A program made the position numbers and the translations under genes. The notes beneath the pieces are model-generated. The model worked only from the letters and a program-made list of their open reading frames with translations. It searched no databases and had not been told where the DNA came from. From Girardinichthys multiradiatus (taxonomy: Eukaryota > Chordata > Actinopteri > Cyprinodontiformes > Goodeidae), in the NCBI RefSeq assembly GCF_021462225.1, contig NC_061815.1:51774873-51838872 (forward strand): 64,000 nucleotides of DNA, in the 5' to 3' direction. Shown piece by piece: positions 46,110 to 56,800 of the stretch (positions are counted from its first letter, which is position 1; each line of letters starts with the position of its first letter).

Positions 46110-47512
46110 ATGCGGCTTCATTCAAACTGGCAGTGAGAATGAACTTAATCCTCTAAGCTCTTGTTGGGGCTTGTCCTGCTTCTCAATGAGGTGAAAAAAA
46201 AGCTTGGAGTGATGAACTTTCATAACAAAACCTCTCTGTTGGTCCGATTTACAGGTTCTGTGGCCTCTGAAGGTGAGGCTCTCACAGTCACAACGGTTAT
46301 TTTTAAAAATTTCTGGAGGTCCAACCGTCCTACAGCTGTAACTTAGAAGTTTGGACTGTTTTTGGTCTATAGCAGCTTCTGATGCAGATCTGTTTGGAGG
46401 CATCTTCTCACTCTGTTTGTTTCTGTTACAGACTATTTATTTACATGAAATTAAACTTTCTCCTCATCAGAAGAGAAATAATGAGAAATTATCTCATAGC
46501 AAACGATGATCTAAAACTGCTGCTGTTTTCAAGAGTTTATTATTGAATAGTTTGACAGATTATCAGATGTTTGTAGAACTTCATCTTCTAACTTATTTCT
46601 CCTTAAGGAGACTGTGTTCAGAGCAGTTTTTGTCACATTCAAACTTTTTAAAGATTCCTCTTTCAGTTTTCAGAAAATACAGACAATGAGTTCTGGTCAT
46701 ACAAATAAGACCAGTTTTTCTGAACCTGCTTCATAGAACTGTTTTCTTGGTTCCCTTTTCAGTCTGGAAACACTGAGATATAAAATAAATCTATAAAACT
46801 TTTTCCTGGTTGGAGGCCAACCAAGCAACACAGTTAATGTCATGTTCAATTTAATAAATTGTAAATACACTTGTAATACTTTATCTAGCCCCCAGAAACC
46901 CCGAAGCACTTTCCACTACAGTCAGTCATCCACGCATTCATCCGCCCATTCATCCACTGACAGTGGTGAGCTACATTTGGGCAAGACACTTCACCAGTAT
47001 TTCTCAAACTTTAAACAAGCTCCAACAGGCTGTTTCTTCAACAGTGGAGTCTTGTGCAGTGAGTGTGCATTGAGACCATTGTGGTTCTTCTTCTCTGCAC
47101 TATTCCACTTGTTTGATTTCTCTGTAAGTGTGTATTATTTGGGTTATTAACAACATCTGGTGTGAAATGCATGTAAAAATATTAGAAACATATTTGCTGA
47201 GAAAAATGTAGAATAAATGTCACATTGAATCATCAGAACTTTGGTCATGTCCATCACTTAAATGTGAACAAGCAATAGTAAAAATCTCCTGAATGAATAA
47301 AAACATACAGAGAAGCAGGATAATCAGAGAGGATGAACTCTTCATCAGGTGAAGAACATGTCAGAGTTTTTCCCAAATATGTTTTCCAGCTCCATCAACT
47401 ACATCATTCCCAGTCTGGACTCGGAGCTCTTGCACTTGTGTTGAACTCGACTGAGGTGGACCAACCAGACCACAGCGATTCACAGACAAAAGAGTGGTTT
47501 TTCCTCGTCCAG

Positions 47513-47547
<35 letters not shown>

Positions 47548-48079
47548 CGTGCGTGCGTGTGTGCGTGCGTGTGTGTGTGTGTATGGCATCTCCTCAGGCC
47601 ATTTTGTCACTTTAGAGTGGGACATTTGGCTGGTGGGTTTTCTTCCCCCTGAAGTGTGTGCTTCAAAGCCCGGATGAGCAGCTCAGGGGTCAGGACGGGA
47701 TCAGCACTAACTGATTTAGGAAGGTTTAGTTTTGGCTCTGAAATCCATCCTCTTTGTTTGGCCTCATCACTCTGCCACCTCTGTTCCTGTTGGCAGCTTC
47801 TTCTCTTACTTTAATTCGTTTTTCTCTGCTTCAGTGAGCTACTGAGGCCTGCAGAGGACTGAAACTGTCTCTCATCTTCTTTCTTTGTCTACAGATGACA
47901 AGGTAACAGACCCAAGTGTCTGTTCCTCCTCCTACATCTGACTGAGGGCTGAAACTGCTCTGAGAGGCTTTATTTAACTCATATATTTTTGATAAATAAA
48001 GGTTCTGGATGAATATGTTAACATTCAGGTTCTGTTAAGGCTTTGATGATTCTCCACCTGTGGACTTGACATCTTGATA
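46107..48079. other. Gene-free stretch with a GT/GC microsatellite
   Basis: A (GT)n tract with GCGT interruptions lies at 47515-47583. The frames through it (47333-47677, 47404-47625) are translated microsatellite. No gene is seen. Confidence 0.45.
47515..47583. repeat. (GT)n/(GCGT)n microsatellite
   Basis: GT repeats interrupted by several GCGT units in the middle. Confidence 0.93.
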
Positions 48080-49352
48080 TACAGGGGTTGGACAATGAAA
48101 CTGAAACACCTGGTTTTAGACCACAATAATTTATTAGTATGGTGTAGGGCCTCCTTTTGCGGCCAATACAGCATCAATTCATCTTGGGAATGACATATAC
48201 AAGTCCTGCACAGTGGTCAGAGGGATTTTAAGCCATTCTTCTTGCAGGATAGTGGCCAGGTCACTACGTGATACTGGTGGAGGAAAACGTTTCCTGACTT
48301 GCTCCTCCAAAACACCCCAAAATGGCTCAATAATATTTAGATCTGGTGACTGTGCAGGCCATGGGAGATGTTCAACTTCACTTTCATGTTCATCAAACCA
48401 ATCTTTCACCAGTCTTGCTGTGTGTATTGGTGCATTGTCATCCTGATACACGGCACCACCTTCAGGATACAATGTTTGAACCATTGGATGCACATGGTCC
48501 TCAAGAATGGTTCGGTAGTCCTTGGCAGTGACGCGCCCATCTAGTACAAGTATTGGGCCAAGGGAATGCCATAATATGGCAGCCCAAACCATCACTGATC
48601 CACCCCCATGCTTCACTCTGGGCATGCAACAGTCTGGGTGGTACACTTCTTTGGGGCTTCTCCACACCGTAACTCTCCTGGATGTGGGGAAAACAGTAAA
48701 GGTGGACTCATCAGAGAACAATACATGTTTCACATTGTTCACAGCCCAAGATTTGTGCTCCTTGCACCATTGAAACCAACGTTTGGCATTGGCATGAGTG
48801 ACCAAAGGTTTGGCTATAGCAGCCCGGCCGTGAATATTGACCCTGTGGAGCTCCTGATGGACAGTTCTGGTGGAAACAGGAGAGTTGAGGTGCACATGAA
48901 TTCTGCCATGATTTGGGCAGCCGTGGTTTTATGTTTTTTGGATACAATCCGGGTTAGCACCCGAACATCCCTTTCAGACAGCTTCCTCTTGCGTCCACAG
49001 TTAATCCTGTTGGATGTGGTTCGTCCTTCTTGGTGGTATGCTGACATTACCCTGGATACCGTGGCTCTTGATACATCACAAAAACTTGTTGTCTTGGTCA
49101 CAGATGCTCCAGCAAGACGTGCACCAACAATTTGTCCTCTTTTGAACTCTGGTATGTCACCCATAATGTTGTGTGCATTTCAATATTTTGAGCAAAACTG
49201 TGCTCTTACCCTGCTAATTGAACCTTCACACTCTGCTCTTACTGGTGCAATGTGCAATCAATGAAGACTGGCTACCAGGCTGGTCCAATTTAGCCATGAA
49301 ACCTCCCACACTAAAATGACAGGTGTTTCAGTTTCATTGTCCAACCCCTGTA
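48080..49352 (-). mobile_element. Tc1/mariner transposon, nearly complete, DD36E-type spacing
   Basis: The element is 48082-49350 (1269 bp), with perfect 31-bp inverted repeats at 48082-48112 and 49320-49350 (outer ends CAGGGGTTGGACAATGAAAC). TA lies at both edges (48080-48081, 49351-49352). One transposase gene on the minus strand occupies most of the interior. Perfect terminal repeats and a nearly intact gene suggest recent activity. The count of 36 residues between the second catalytic Asp and the Glu recalls the DD36E (Incomer) group described in vertebrates. Confidence 0.9.
48179..49164 (-). pseudogene. Tc1/mariner transposase with one frameshift and a probable early stop
   Basis: Translation starts at ATG 49164-49162 (MGDIPEFKRGQIVGARLAGA), a helix-turn-helix start. 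A second DNA-binding helix region (CDVSRATVSRVMSAYHQEG) and the basic GRKRKLSERD follow. Near 48896 a single-base change moves the frame. The remainder (48895-48179) carries VLFSDEST (first Asp), GGGSVMVWAAI, YQDDNAPIHTA (second Asp) and PDLNIIEPFW (Glu). Counting gives 36 residues between the second Asp and the Glu. The TGA at 48181-48179 is followed in the same frame by 14 more sense codons to a TAA, so it may be premature. A single frame error is all that separates this from an open transposase. Confidence 0.85.
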
Positions 49353-51280
49353 TATCTGAGGTCGCAAACACTCATGGAGCTCTCCTGCCTCCTGCTGTTT
49401 GTTCACAGAATCACAGAATCTGTTCGAACTGGTTCTGTTTCTGATAGGCTGGATTTGGTTCTAATCTAGTTTTTTTTTTTTTTTTTAAACTGAGCTAATT
49501 GTTGCACCTTTATTAGAAAAAATCATTTGTGTGTTGAAAGAGACCTACTTGCTGAGCTGCTGATGTTCTTCTCCTAGACACCAGCTGGACTGACTCCTGG
49601 CCAGGATTAGCAGAACCATAAGCTTAGATACAGAGTCTCAGGAGCTGTACGTTATCGATATGTTCAGTTTTTATTGTGTTAGTCTGTGAGATCCAACTGC
49701 TTTGATGCTGGAACCATTCAGTTTGAGTAAAAGCTGGGGGTTGGTGCTGCTTTCAGCACTGACCCAGAAATCAGACACTTCCATGGAACCCATCGTTGAA
49801 CAGACAAGATCTTGAAGTTCTTGGAGCAGAGAAGAACAAACTGTAACAGAACCCAGGATGGTGTGTCTCATTCTAAATGACCAGAACATATTTCTTTTTA
49901 TGTTTCCATTCTATCCGTATCATGGAAAACCAGAGGAGAGGACGGGCTCAGGTAATGGACTGTACTAGAACTAAAACAGTTTTTATGAGTGAGACTGTGT
50001 GATGTGGAGAAGATGACAGATAAACATCAATCATCTTGTGACATGTATCGACTGTCCACCTTGTTTTAGACCACATAAACATACTGAGAAGCTGCATGAT
50101 GTTCTGATGCCTGCAGCTTCTGTTCAGCAGGATGTTTCTGCAGAGTTCTAGTGAAGCCGTAAGAACACAGTCATGTTCAAAAGGATGATGTTCTTTTTGC
50201 ATTGTGATAAAAAGTAGTCAATACACTCCATCCTTTAGCATAAGGACATGGACCGCAGAACCTACTGAGAATCTGGACCAGGCAAGCACTGGTTAGCTGC
50301 TGAATCCACATGCAGATTAGACTCCACAAACTATAGGGTGCAGTTGGTGCTGCTGTTAGTCTGGATCACTGAGAGACATTCTGGTCACCTGCAGGAGGTG
50401 TGACCTGGTCTGAAACTGACTGGGTTCATTGCAGAACTGGATGAAATCTGAGTTCTCCTTCACTCCTCTCTCAAACCATCTACCTTCTCTATTCAAAATG
50501 TGAACATTCTGGTTGTCCCTTATCCTGGAGGTGTCGGTGTACTGCTGAGACGTGTCCTGAGGAGCTGGTTCTCCTGTGTTGGGCCATGTGTCTGAGAGGC
50601 TGTTTGGTTTGTGCAATGTAGAGGTCTGCGTATTCGTTTGGGTCTGAAATGCCGGGATGTTGGAGATATTTGGAGAAAATCCTTCTGACTTTCTCAGATG
50701 TTCCATCAAGGTATAACAGCGTCCTCAAATTTGTTCTTGTTGCTTTTTTCTGTCATTTTTTTGATTCACTAAGTTCTGGATGACTGACAATCTTCACCAG
50801 CATTTCTATTCTGTTATATTCTACATTTTTAGGGTTATCCAGAGAAATCAGTAAAATACTATTTGTGGGTATTTTCAGAAATAAAATAAAAATTTCCTAG
50901 ATCAGACATCTCGACCCTGTTCAAGAGAGATCCAGTCTGGACTGGATCCCTGATCGGTCTTTAGTCAGCACAATCTAATATTATTTATTTATTTAAAGGG
51001 ACAATTCATGTTGATGGTGTAAAATCCCAAATTAAAATATCAGAAAACATTAGAAATAAAATCAATCCCTTGGTCAGTTGGAATGTTCCTTAGTTCTGTA
51101 GGTTCTGGATTCTGAGGAACATCGGACCTTTGTGGGATCTCAGTCTCTGCTGCTTCCAGATCTCCTGGATGAAGATTTCATTTTAATTTTCAGAGGAGGA
51201 GCCAAACCTGCCATCATTTAAACACCATTAAACTTAATATTCACTTCAAACTCTGCAGGGATTGGATGATGACTGATGAC
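49353..51280. other. Gene-free stretch upstream of TBC1D2
   Basis: It holds a T-run (49470-49486) and a possible repeat end near 50990. Frames at 50356-50728 (-) are short and domain-free. Confidence 0.4.
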
Positions 51281-51339
51281 ATCATTAAGGCAAGCATAGA
51301 ATAATTAATAACTGAGTTTATTAAACCGGAGGAGACTCT

Positions 51340-51460
51340 GACGCCACACAGGAATACAAACAATCACGTGACTCAGATCCACGCCTTAACTCCAGCTCTG
51401 ACGTCACTCTTGGAAGCGGGACTTTTCCTGCTCTTATTTTGAAGTGAAGAGCGGAAGTTG
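51340..51460 (+). promoter_or_regulatory. TBC1D2: Probable TBC1D2 promoter with CLEAR/AP-1, CRE and ETS sites
   Basis: Just upstream of the inferred first exon lie TCACGTGA (51364-51371), a CLEAR-like E-box of the kind bound by TFEB/MITF factors; an overlapping AP-1 site TGACTCA (51369-51375); a perfect CRE TGACGTCA (51399-51406); and an ETS-type CGGAAG (51452-51457). There is no TATA box. The cluster, its place next to a CpG-bearing 5' exon and its spacing fit a housekeeping-type promoter. The transcription start is not known. Confidence 0.5.
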
Positions 51461-51683
51461 GGTGTGTTTGTGTTGGAGCGGAGCGGAGCGGAGCGGAGAA
51501 GAAAAGAAGGAGCGGCTGGCCAGAAGACGCGAGGAGCTCAGGGAAGGACACGAGACACAAACAACAAGTAAACAACAACAACCAATCAGAGGCGCCAATC
51601 AGCAGTCTGTTCCTTACAGAGACCCTCAGCTGCTGCTACCGCCAATCAGAGCCGCCAGGTGCGCTCAGTCCCCGCCCCCTCAG
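51445..51683 (+). other. TBC1D2: TBC1D2 exon 1, non-coding (5' UTR)
   Basis: This G+C-rich, CpG-containing stretch ends in a strong donor (CAG at 51681-51683, then GTAAGA). It holds a pentanucleotide GGAGC run (51475-51499). It has no open frame joined to exon 2, whose ATG lies 2 nt after its acceptor, so this exon is inferred to be 5' UTR. The start is a rough estimate. Confidence 0.55.
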
Positions 51684-52948
51684 GTAAGAGCAGCAGTTTG
51701 TGTTTGTGAGGCTGAAGTTCTTTTCAGGTTCTGAGTTCTGCTGCAGAAGAACAGACCCCAGTTAGAAGAACAAGCTTCCGAACCCGCTCAGTTCCAAAGG
51801 TTCAGCACGGAGACTCAAGTGATATGATGAACAAAAATCTGTTTTTAATGAATCTGGTCCAAAGATGAGCCCAGTTTCTGGTTCTGGTTTGATTTCTCTC
51901 CTACTGCAGAGCTGTTCTTGAGTCACCACCCATGATGATTCCTGGAGAAACATCTGAAAAGTTTCTGTTTACTTTTCAAATGAGCTCAAAGATCCATTCC
52001 AGCAACTCAGATGGATAAAGTTCTGAAATAAATTCTGGAATAAGTTCTGGAACATAAGATGATGAGAAATAATTAGACAAACCAGAAAACACTAAAGAAA
52101 TGTGAGGAGCAGCTGCAAAAGAACATCAAGTAAATTTATTTTTATGGTTTTAATGTAAAACAGATTAAATAAAATCCACTGTTAAAAAGAACCAGAACCA
52201 TGTTTATAAGAATGTTGCATCATCATTCTGGACCCACCTGAACCAACACAGTCTGCATGTGTTTAGAGTCAGAATGACAGCTGAGAACAGGGAGAAGATT
52301 ATTGTGGACAAAGTCTCTTTATCCACATTCCTTCATTTGCAGAACCAGCTCAGATGTTCCTCATCCAGACATCAGAACCTTATTTAAATTACTGAGCTGC
52401 AGAACTTTAGGATTTAAATATGATGAGTCTGACTCTGGTTCAGTTAGTCCAGAGTTCAAGCAGCCAGGTGAAATAAAACCTTCTGAGTGAATAATCTTTA
52501 GAGGTTCAAACAGAGAAGCTCTGAACCTGACTTGTACCAGTCTCGGGCCAGCTTAAAGAAAGGGTTACTTGAGGTTCTGCTGAGAAACAAAGAACCGGAC
52601 TCAGACTTTAACCTTTCAGCAGAACTTCATGTTCTGCAGAAATCCATGTTTCTGGATCCCAGCAGCACCATCATGCTCACTGCTAATAAAACCAGAACTT
52701 CAGATAGCAGCAAAACTGTTGAGCAGAACCATATTAAGGTTCTAACAGAGGTGGATGAAAGTCTGTTTTGGTCCAATGGATTCCGGATCAACATATTAAC
52801 AGCTATATGTTAGAACTGGTCAGGACTCAGGTACAGTTTGGTGAAAACTCAACTTCAGACGTATAGGAACCGGGTCTGAGACAGCTGTGTTCTGTCTGAT
52901 CCGGTTCTTTCTCTCATCTTCCTGCTCACAGTTTTCCTTTTTTAACAG

Positions 52949-53801
52949 GATGGATGAAAGCGGCTCTGGAGGAAATCCCAGCGCTGACTCATGTGACTCA
53001 TTTCCTGCCCCCGCCAACCAGGACTCGCAGAACCAGGAGAAAGACCGGCAGAGCACTGGGCCCGACTGTCTGTCCCGGTGCCAGTGCCGGCGGAGTACAA
53101 CAGGGACACCAGAACTGTCAGAACACCCTGCAGAACAACTGAAACCACAGCATTCTACAAAAGAGAACCCAGATCCTGACCAGAACAGTCCAAATGACTC
53201 AAAACAAACAGGAGTGGATCCCAGTTTTGCTCAGCAAGAACTGACAGAAGAACTTTCTTCAAAACCAAATTCAACCAGACTTTGTGAGCAGAAGGAACCA
53301 GAAGGTTTTGCAGGACCAGAACCTAAGCTAGAAAAAAGTTACTGTCAGGTTCATCAAAACTCAAACGGTCCAACAGATCAGGAAGCTAAGGAAGAACCTC
53401 CTCCTGGTCCCTCTGAGGTTCTGACTGCAAGAACAGATGAATTTGAAGACCTGCAGAACCACCTGTCTCCTTACCCCCTCTCTGTCAATCTGGCTTCTCT
53501 GGCTCCGCCCATCACCATTGAGGCGTTCTGTGACCAGGTGGGGCCCCACCCCCCTGGTTCTACTTCAGGTGAGCCCAAACTGTGTGGCTACCTGCAGAAG
53601 CAGGCAGGACCGCTGAGGGCCTGGAAGCTGCGCTGGTTCACCTACGAGGAGAAGAAGAACCAGCTGTTTTATTACCGCACGCCGCAGGATGTGATGCCGC
53701 TCGGCCGGGTGGAGCTCAGCGACGCCACCTTCACCTACCCTCTGAAGGCCGAGAGCGGCACCTTTCACATCAAGACGCCTGAACGAACCTTCATCCTCAA
53801 G
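52949..53801 (+). CDS. TBC1D2: TBC1D2 exon 2 (start codon, N-terminus, most of PH domain)
   Basis: The acceptor is TTTTTTAACAG before 52949, the ATG is at 52950 and the donor AAG|GTAGGA follows 53801. It encodes 284 codons ending in phase 0. Residues 1-205 are Gln/Glu/Pro/Asn-rich and probably disordered. The PH domain begins at about residue 208, with Cys212 in KLCGYL, and its strands are visible (LRWFTYEEKKNQLFYYRT, FHIKTPERTFILK). The N-terminal extension is longer than the roughly 45 residues I recall before the PH domain in the human protein. A consensus internal donor (CAG|GTGAGC) lies at 53566-53574. Confidence 0.88.
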
Positions 53802-56800
53802 GTAGGAGGTCCGGGATAGTCCAGTCCAGATTGTCCACTGACAACAAGTGTCCATGCCAGGCTCCGCCCACCTGTTTGAAGTTATATGCAGGAACCATTA
53901 GTTTACTAAAAATGGCGCTCAGCAACTTTTGGGGCCTCATGTACGAAGCGTACTTGCGCACAAAAACCTTGCGGCGCAATGATTACACACATCTTGGCAT
54001 GTACAAAAATGAACGTTGCGTGAAAGTGTACGTAAATCTACGCAGATTTTTGACAATAATAAACTACAGAGAACTAAACCTCCACTGAAATATGACTCCA
54101 TCCAGTTTAATTCATGGAGCATCAAACCTGATGTTCTCTCATGACTTTGAGCTTTTATGGTTTAAACCAGAGCGATGAAACTGAATCACATTCAGCCTCA
54201 ATAACGTCACACACCACAGAAAATGATGGAAACTGTGAAACTTCCTCTGTTTCTGTTACCTGTAAATGAAAATGCTCTTCAGTCTGAGCGCTGAGGAGCA
54301 GGAAATGCATGAGAATCATCTGAGGGACACTTTCATTCTCACTGAGAATAAAACAGTGTTGGATCAGCAGATAAACTCCTAGCAAGTCAGGTTTGATGAT
54401 TCCTAAGGTGGACAAGCTGGAGACAATCAGACATGTCCATAAATAGCTGCTAAAGTTGCGCTCAGACCAATGAGCATTTTCATCTACAGGTAACAGAAAC
54501 AGAGGAAGTTTCACAGTTTCCATCATTTTCTGAGGTGTGTTACGTTATTGAGGCTGAATGTGATTCAGTTTCATCGCTCTGGTTTAAACCATAAAAGCTC
54601 AAAGTCATGCAGAAACATCCATGAATTAAACTGGACGGAGTCGTATTTCAGTAGATTTAGGGGAGGTTCAGTTCTCTGTAGTTGTAATTTTGTTGATTGA
54701 AAAAGTTTGTGTGGATTTCCGCATAGTTTCACTCAACGTTCATTTTACTACATGCGGAGTTGTGGGTAAACCATTGCGCTACCAGGTTTTTGTGCCTAAG
54801 TACGCTGCATACATTAGACCCCAGATGTGTAAAAGGACCATCTAAAGACATTTATTGTCCCTCAGACCTGAACGGAGTCTCTATGACCCAACATATTGTC
54901 TGAATTGCCGGGTCATGCTGTCAGGGACAATAATCTTGTTCTGTTTCATGTCGTGCAGTTTAATCAGTTATTCTTCTAACTTCTAAACTTCAGTCTAAGA
55001 TTTTAAGTTAGACTGACTGGATTCTTATCTCCTTCTGTCATTGGATGAGAGGAGGGGTCCACCCTGGACAGGTCACCCTGTCAACAGTGCACCAGACCCA
55101 GGGCACACTCACACTCATACCTGAGGACAATATAGAGAGTGTGACTATGTCTCTGCTCTGTTCTCTCAAACCTCCAGTCGGTCGTGGCAGATGGCCGCTC
55201 ACACTGAGCCTGGTTCTGGTTCTGCTGGAGGTTTCTTCCTGTTAAAAGGGAGTTTTTCCTCTCCACTGTCGCTACATGCATGCTCAGTATGAGGGATTGC
55301 TGCAAAGTCAACGCCAGTGACTGTCCACTGTCTCTACATGCTCATCCAGGAGGAGTGAATGCTGCAAGTCACTGACTGGATGCAATCTGCTGGGTTTCCT
55401 TAGACAGAAAAACTTTTTATCCAATTTGAATAAATAACTGAATAGACCAACTAATCTAACAGTCATGTTTTTGGAGTACCTGGAGAGAACCCACACATGC
55501 ACAAGGAGAACATGGAGACACCACGCAGAAAGACCCCAGGCTGGGATTCCAACCTGGGACCATCTTGCTGGTAGTGCTCATAACTGCAAAACTCTTCCTT
55601 TAAGCCACAATGATCTGAGGAGAACTGAATGAGATCAATGATCTGAAGCTGTAAGGTGGTGTCTCCATGTTTCTGTGGAATGAAGATCAGTTTACTCTGC
55701 TGCTGTTCTGAGATCAGGTCTCTGCACTGACAGACTGCGATGTTTCTCAGAACATCGCTCAACATTTTAGGACTATCATAATAAAATGTTTGCTCCTACC
55801 AGCAGAAGCTTCATGAACAGCTTCTAGTAGAAACATCTAGGTGTAAATTCTGTTAAGATGAAGCGGAATTTTGGCACTGTTGACTTCCCGTACCTGGGCC
55901 TGATCTGCAGAAACCTCTGAGCTGCCTGCATGTTTATTCTCTGCAGCTTTAACATGTCTCCTGACTGAATCAGTACCTGTCTCTGTCTGACCCGACCCAA
56001 CCCAACACTTTTTAAGGCGGTGAGTCAGGAGCTGATGCTCTACTGGCTGCAGCAGCTGCAAGTAAAACGCTGGCAGCATCGACAGACCTCCACCTGTTCA
56101 GAGCAAACAAACAACAACAACAACATGAGAGGTGAGATTCATTCATTCATTCATTTAAAAATGTCTTTAAAACATCCAGAAAAGGAGACCAAAGCACATA
56201 ACAATTAACCATAAAAACACTCACTGAGTCATCATGACAGAACCCAAACTAAGGAACCAGAACCAGGCCTAAGGCTCAGAGCTCTGCAGGATTCTAATGA
56301 GCAGTTAACTAGTCCGTACACCAGTTTCTCTGGGTTTAATCCCATCTTGACTGGATCCGATTCTGTCAAAAATGTATTTACACCCTTTAAAGTTGTCCTG
56401 GTCCAGTCAGTGTTTTTATGGGACTCTGGTTCCAATAAGGAGTCAAACCTGCCCTGATGATGGATGATCTGGTTCTGATTCTGTTAATGTGGTGGACCGA
56501 CACAGAGTGGAACAGAACTGGGATGTAGAAGGAAAATGATTCGTGGTTGTCAACAATTATGTAAATGAAAAGCTTTATATTCAACCCCGAGTCAGAACTT
56601 TGTAGAACCTTCTCTGCCTGCAGGTCCAGCAGACATTTTCTATGTAAAACATCTCCAGCTCAATCAGGTTGGAAGGATAACATCTGTGAACATCAATCTG
56701 CTTTATTCTAAACCATCCATTGTATCTCTGGTTGGATGTTCAGGTTGGTTGTCCTGCTGGAAGCCGAACCTCCATCCTAGTCTCAGATCTTCTGCTGCCT

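Noticed and set aside
48213..49264. Plus-strand frames of 61-218 codons over the DD36E element
   Set aside because: They are antisense shadows of the transposase.
51444..51734. 96-codon frame across TBC1D2 exon 1 and its donor
   Set aside because: It lacks an ATG start, runs through the splice donor and is not joined in frame to exon 2.
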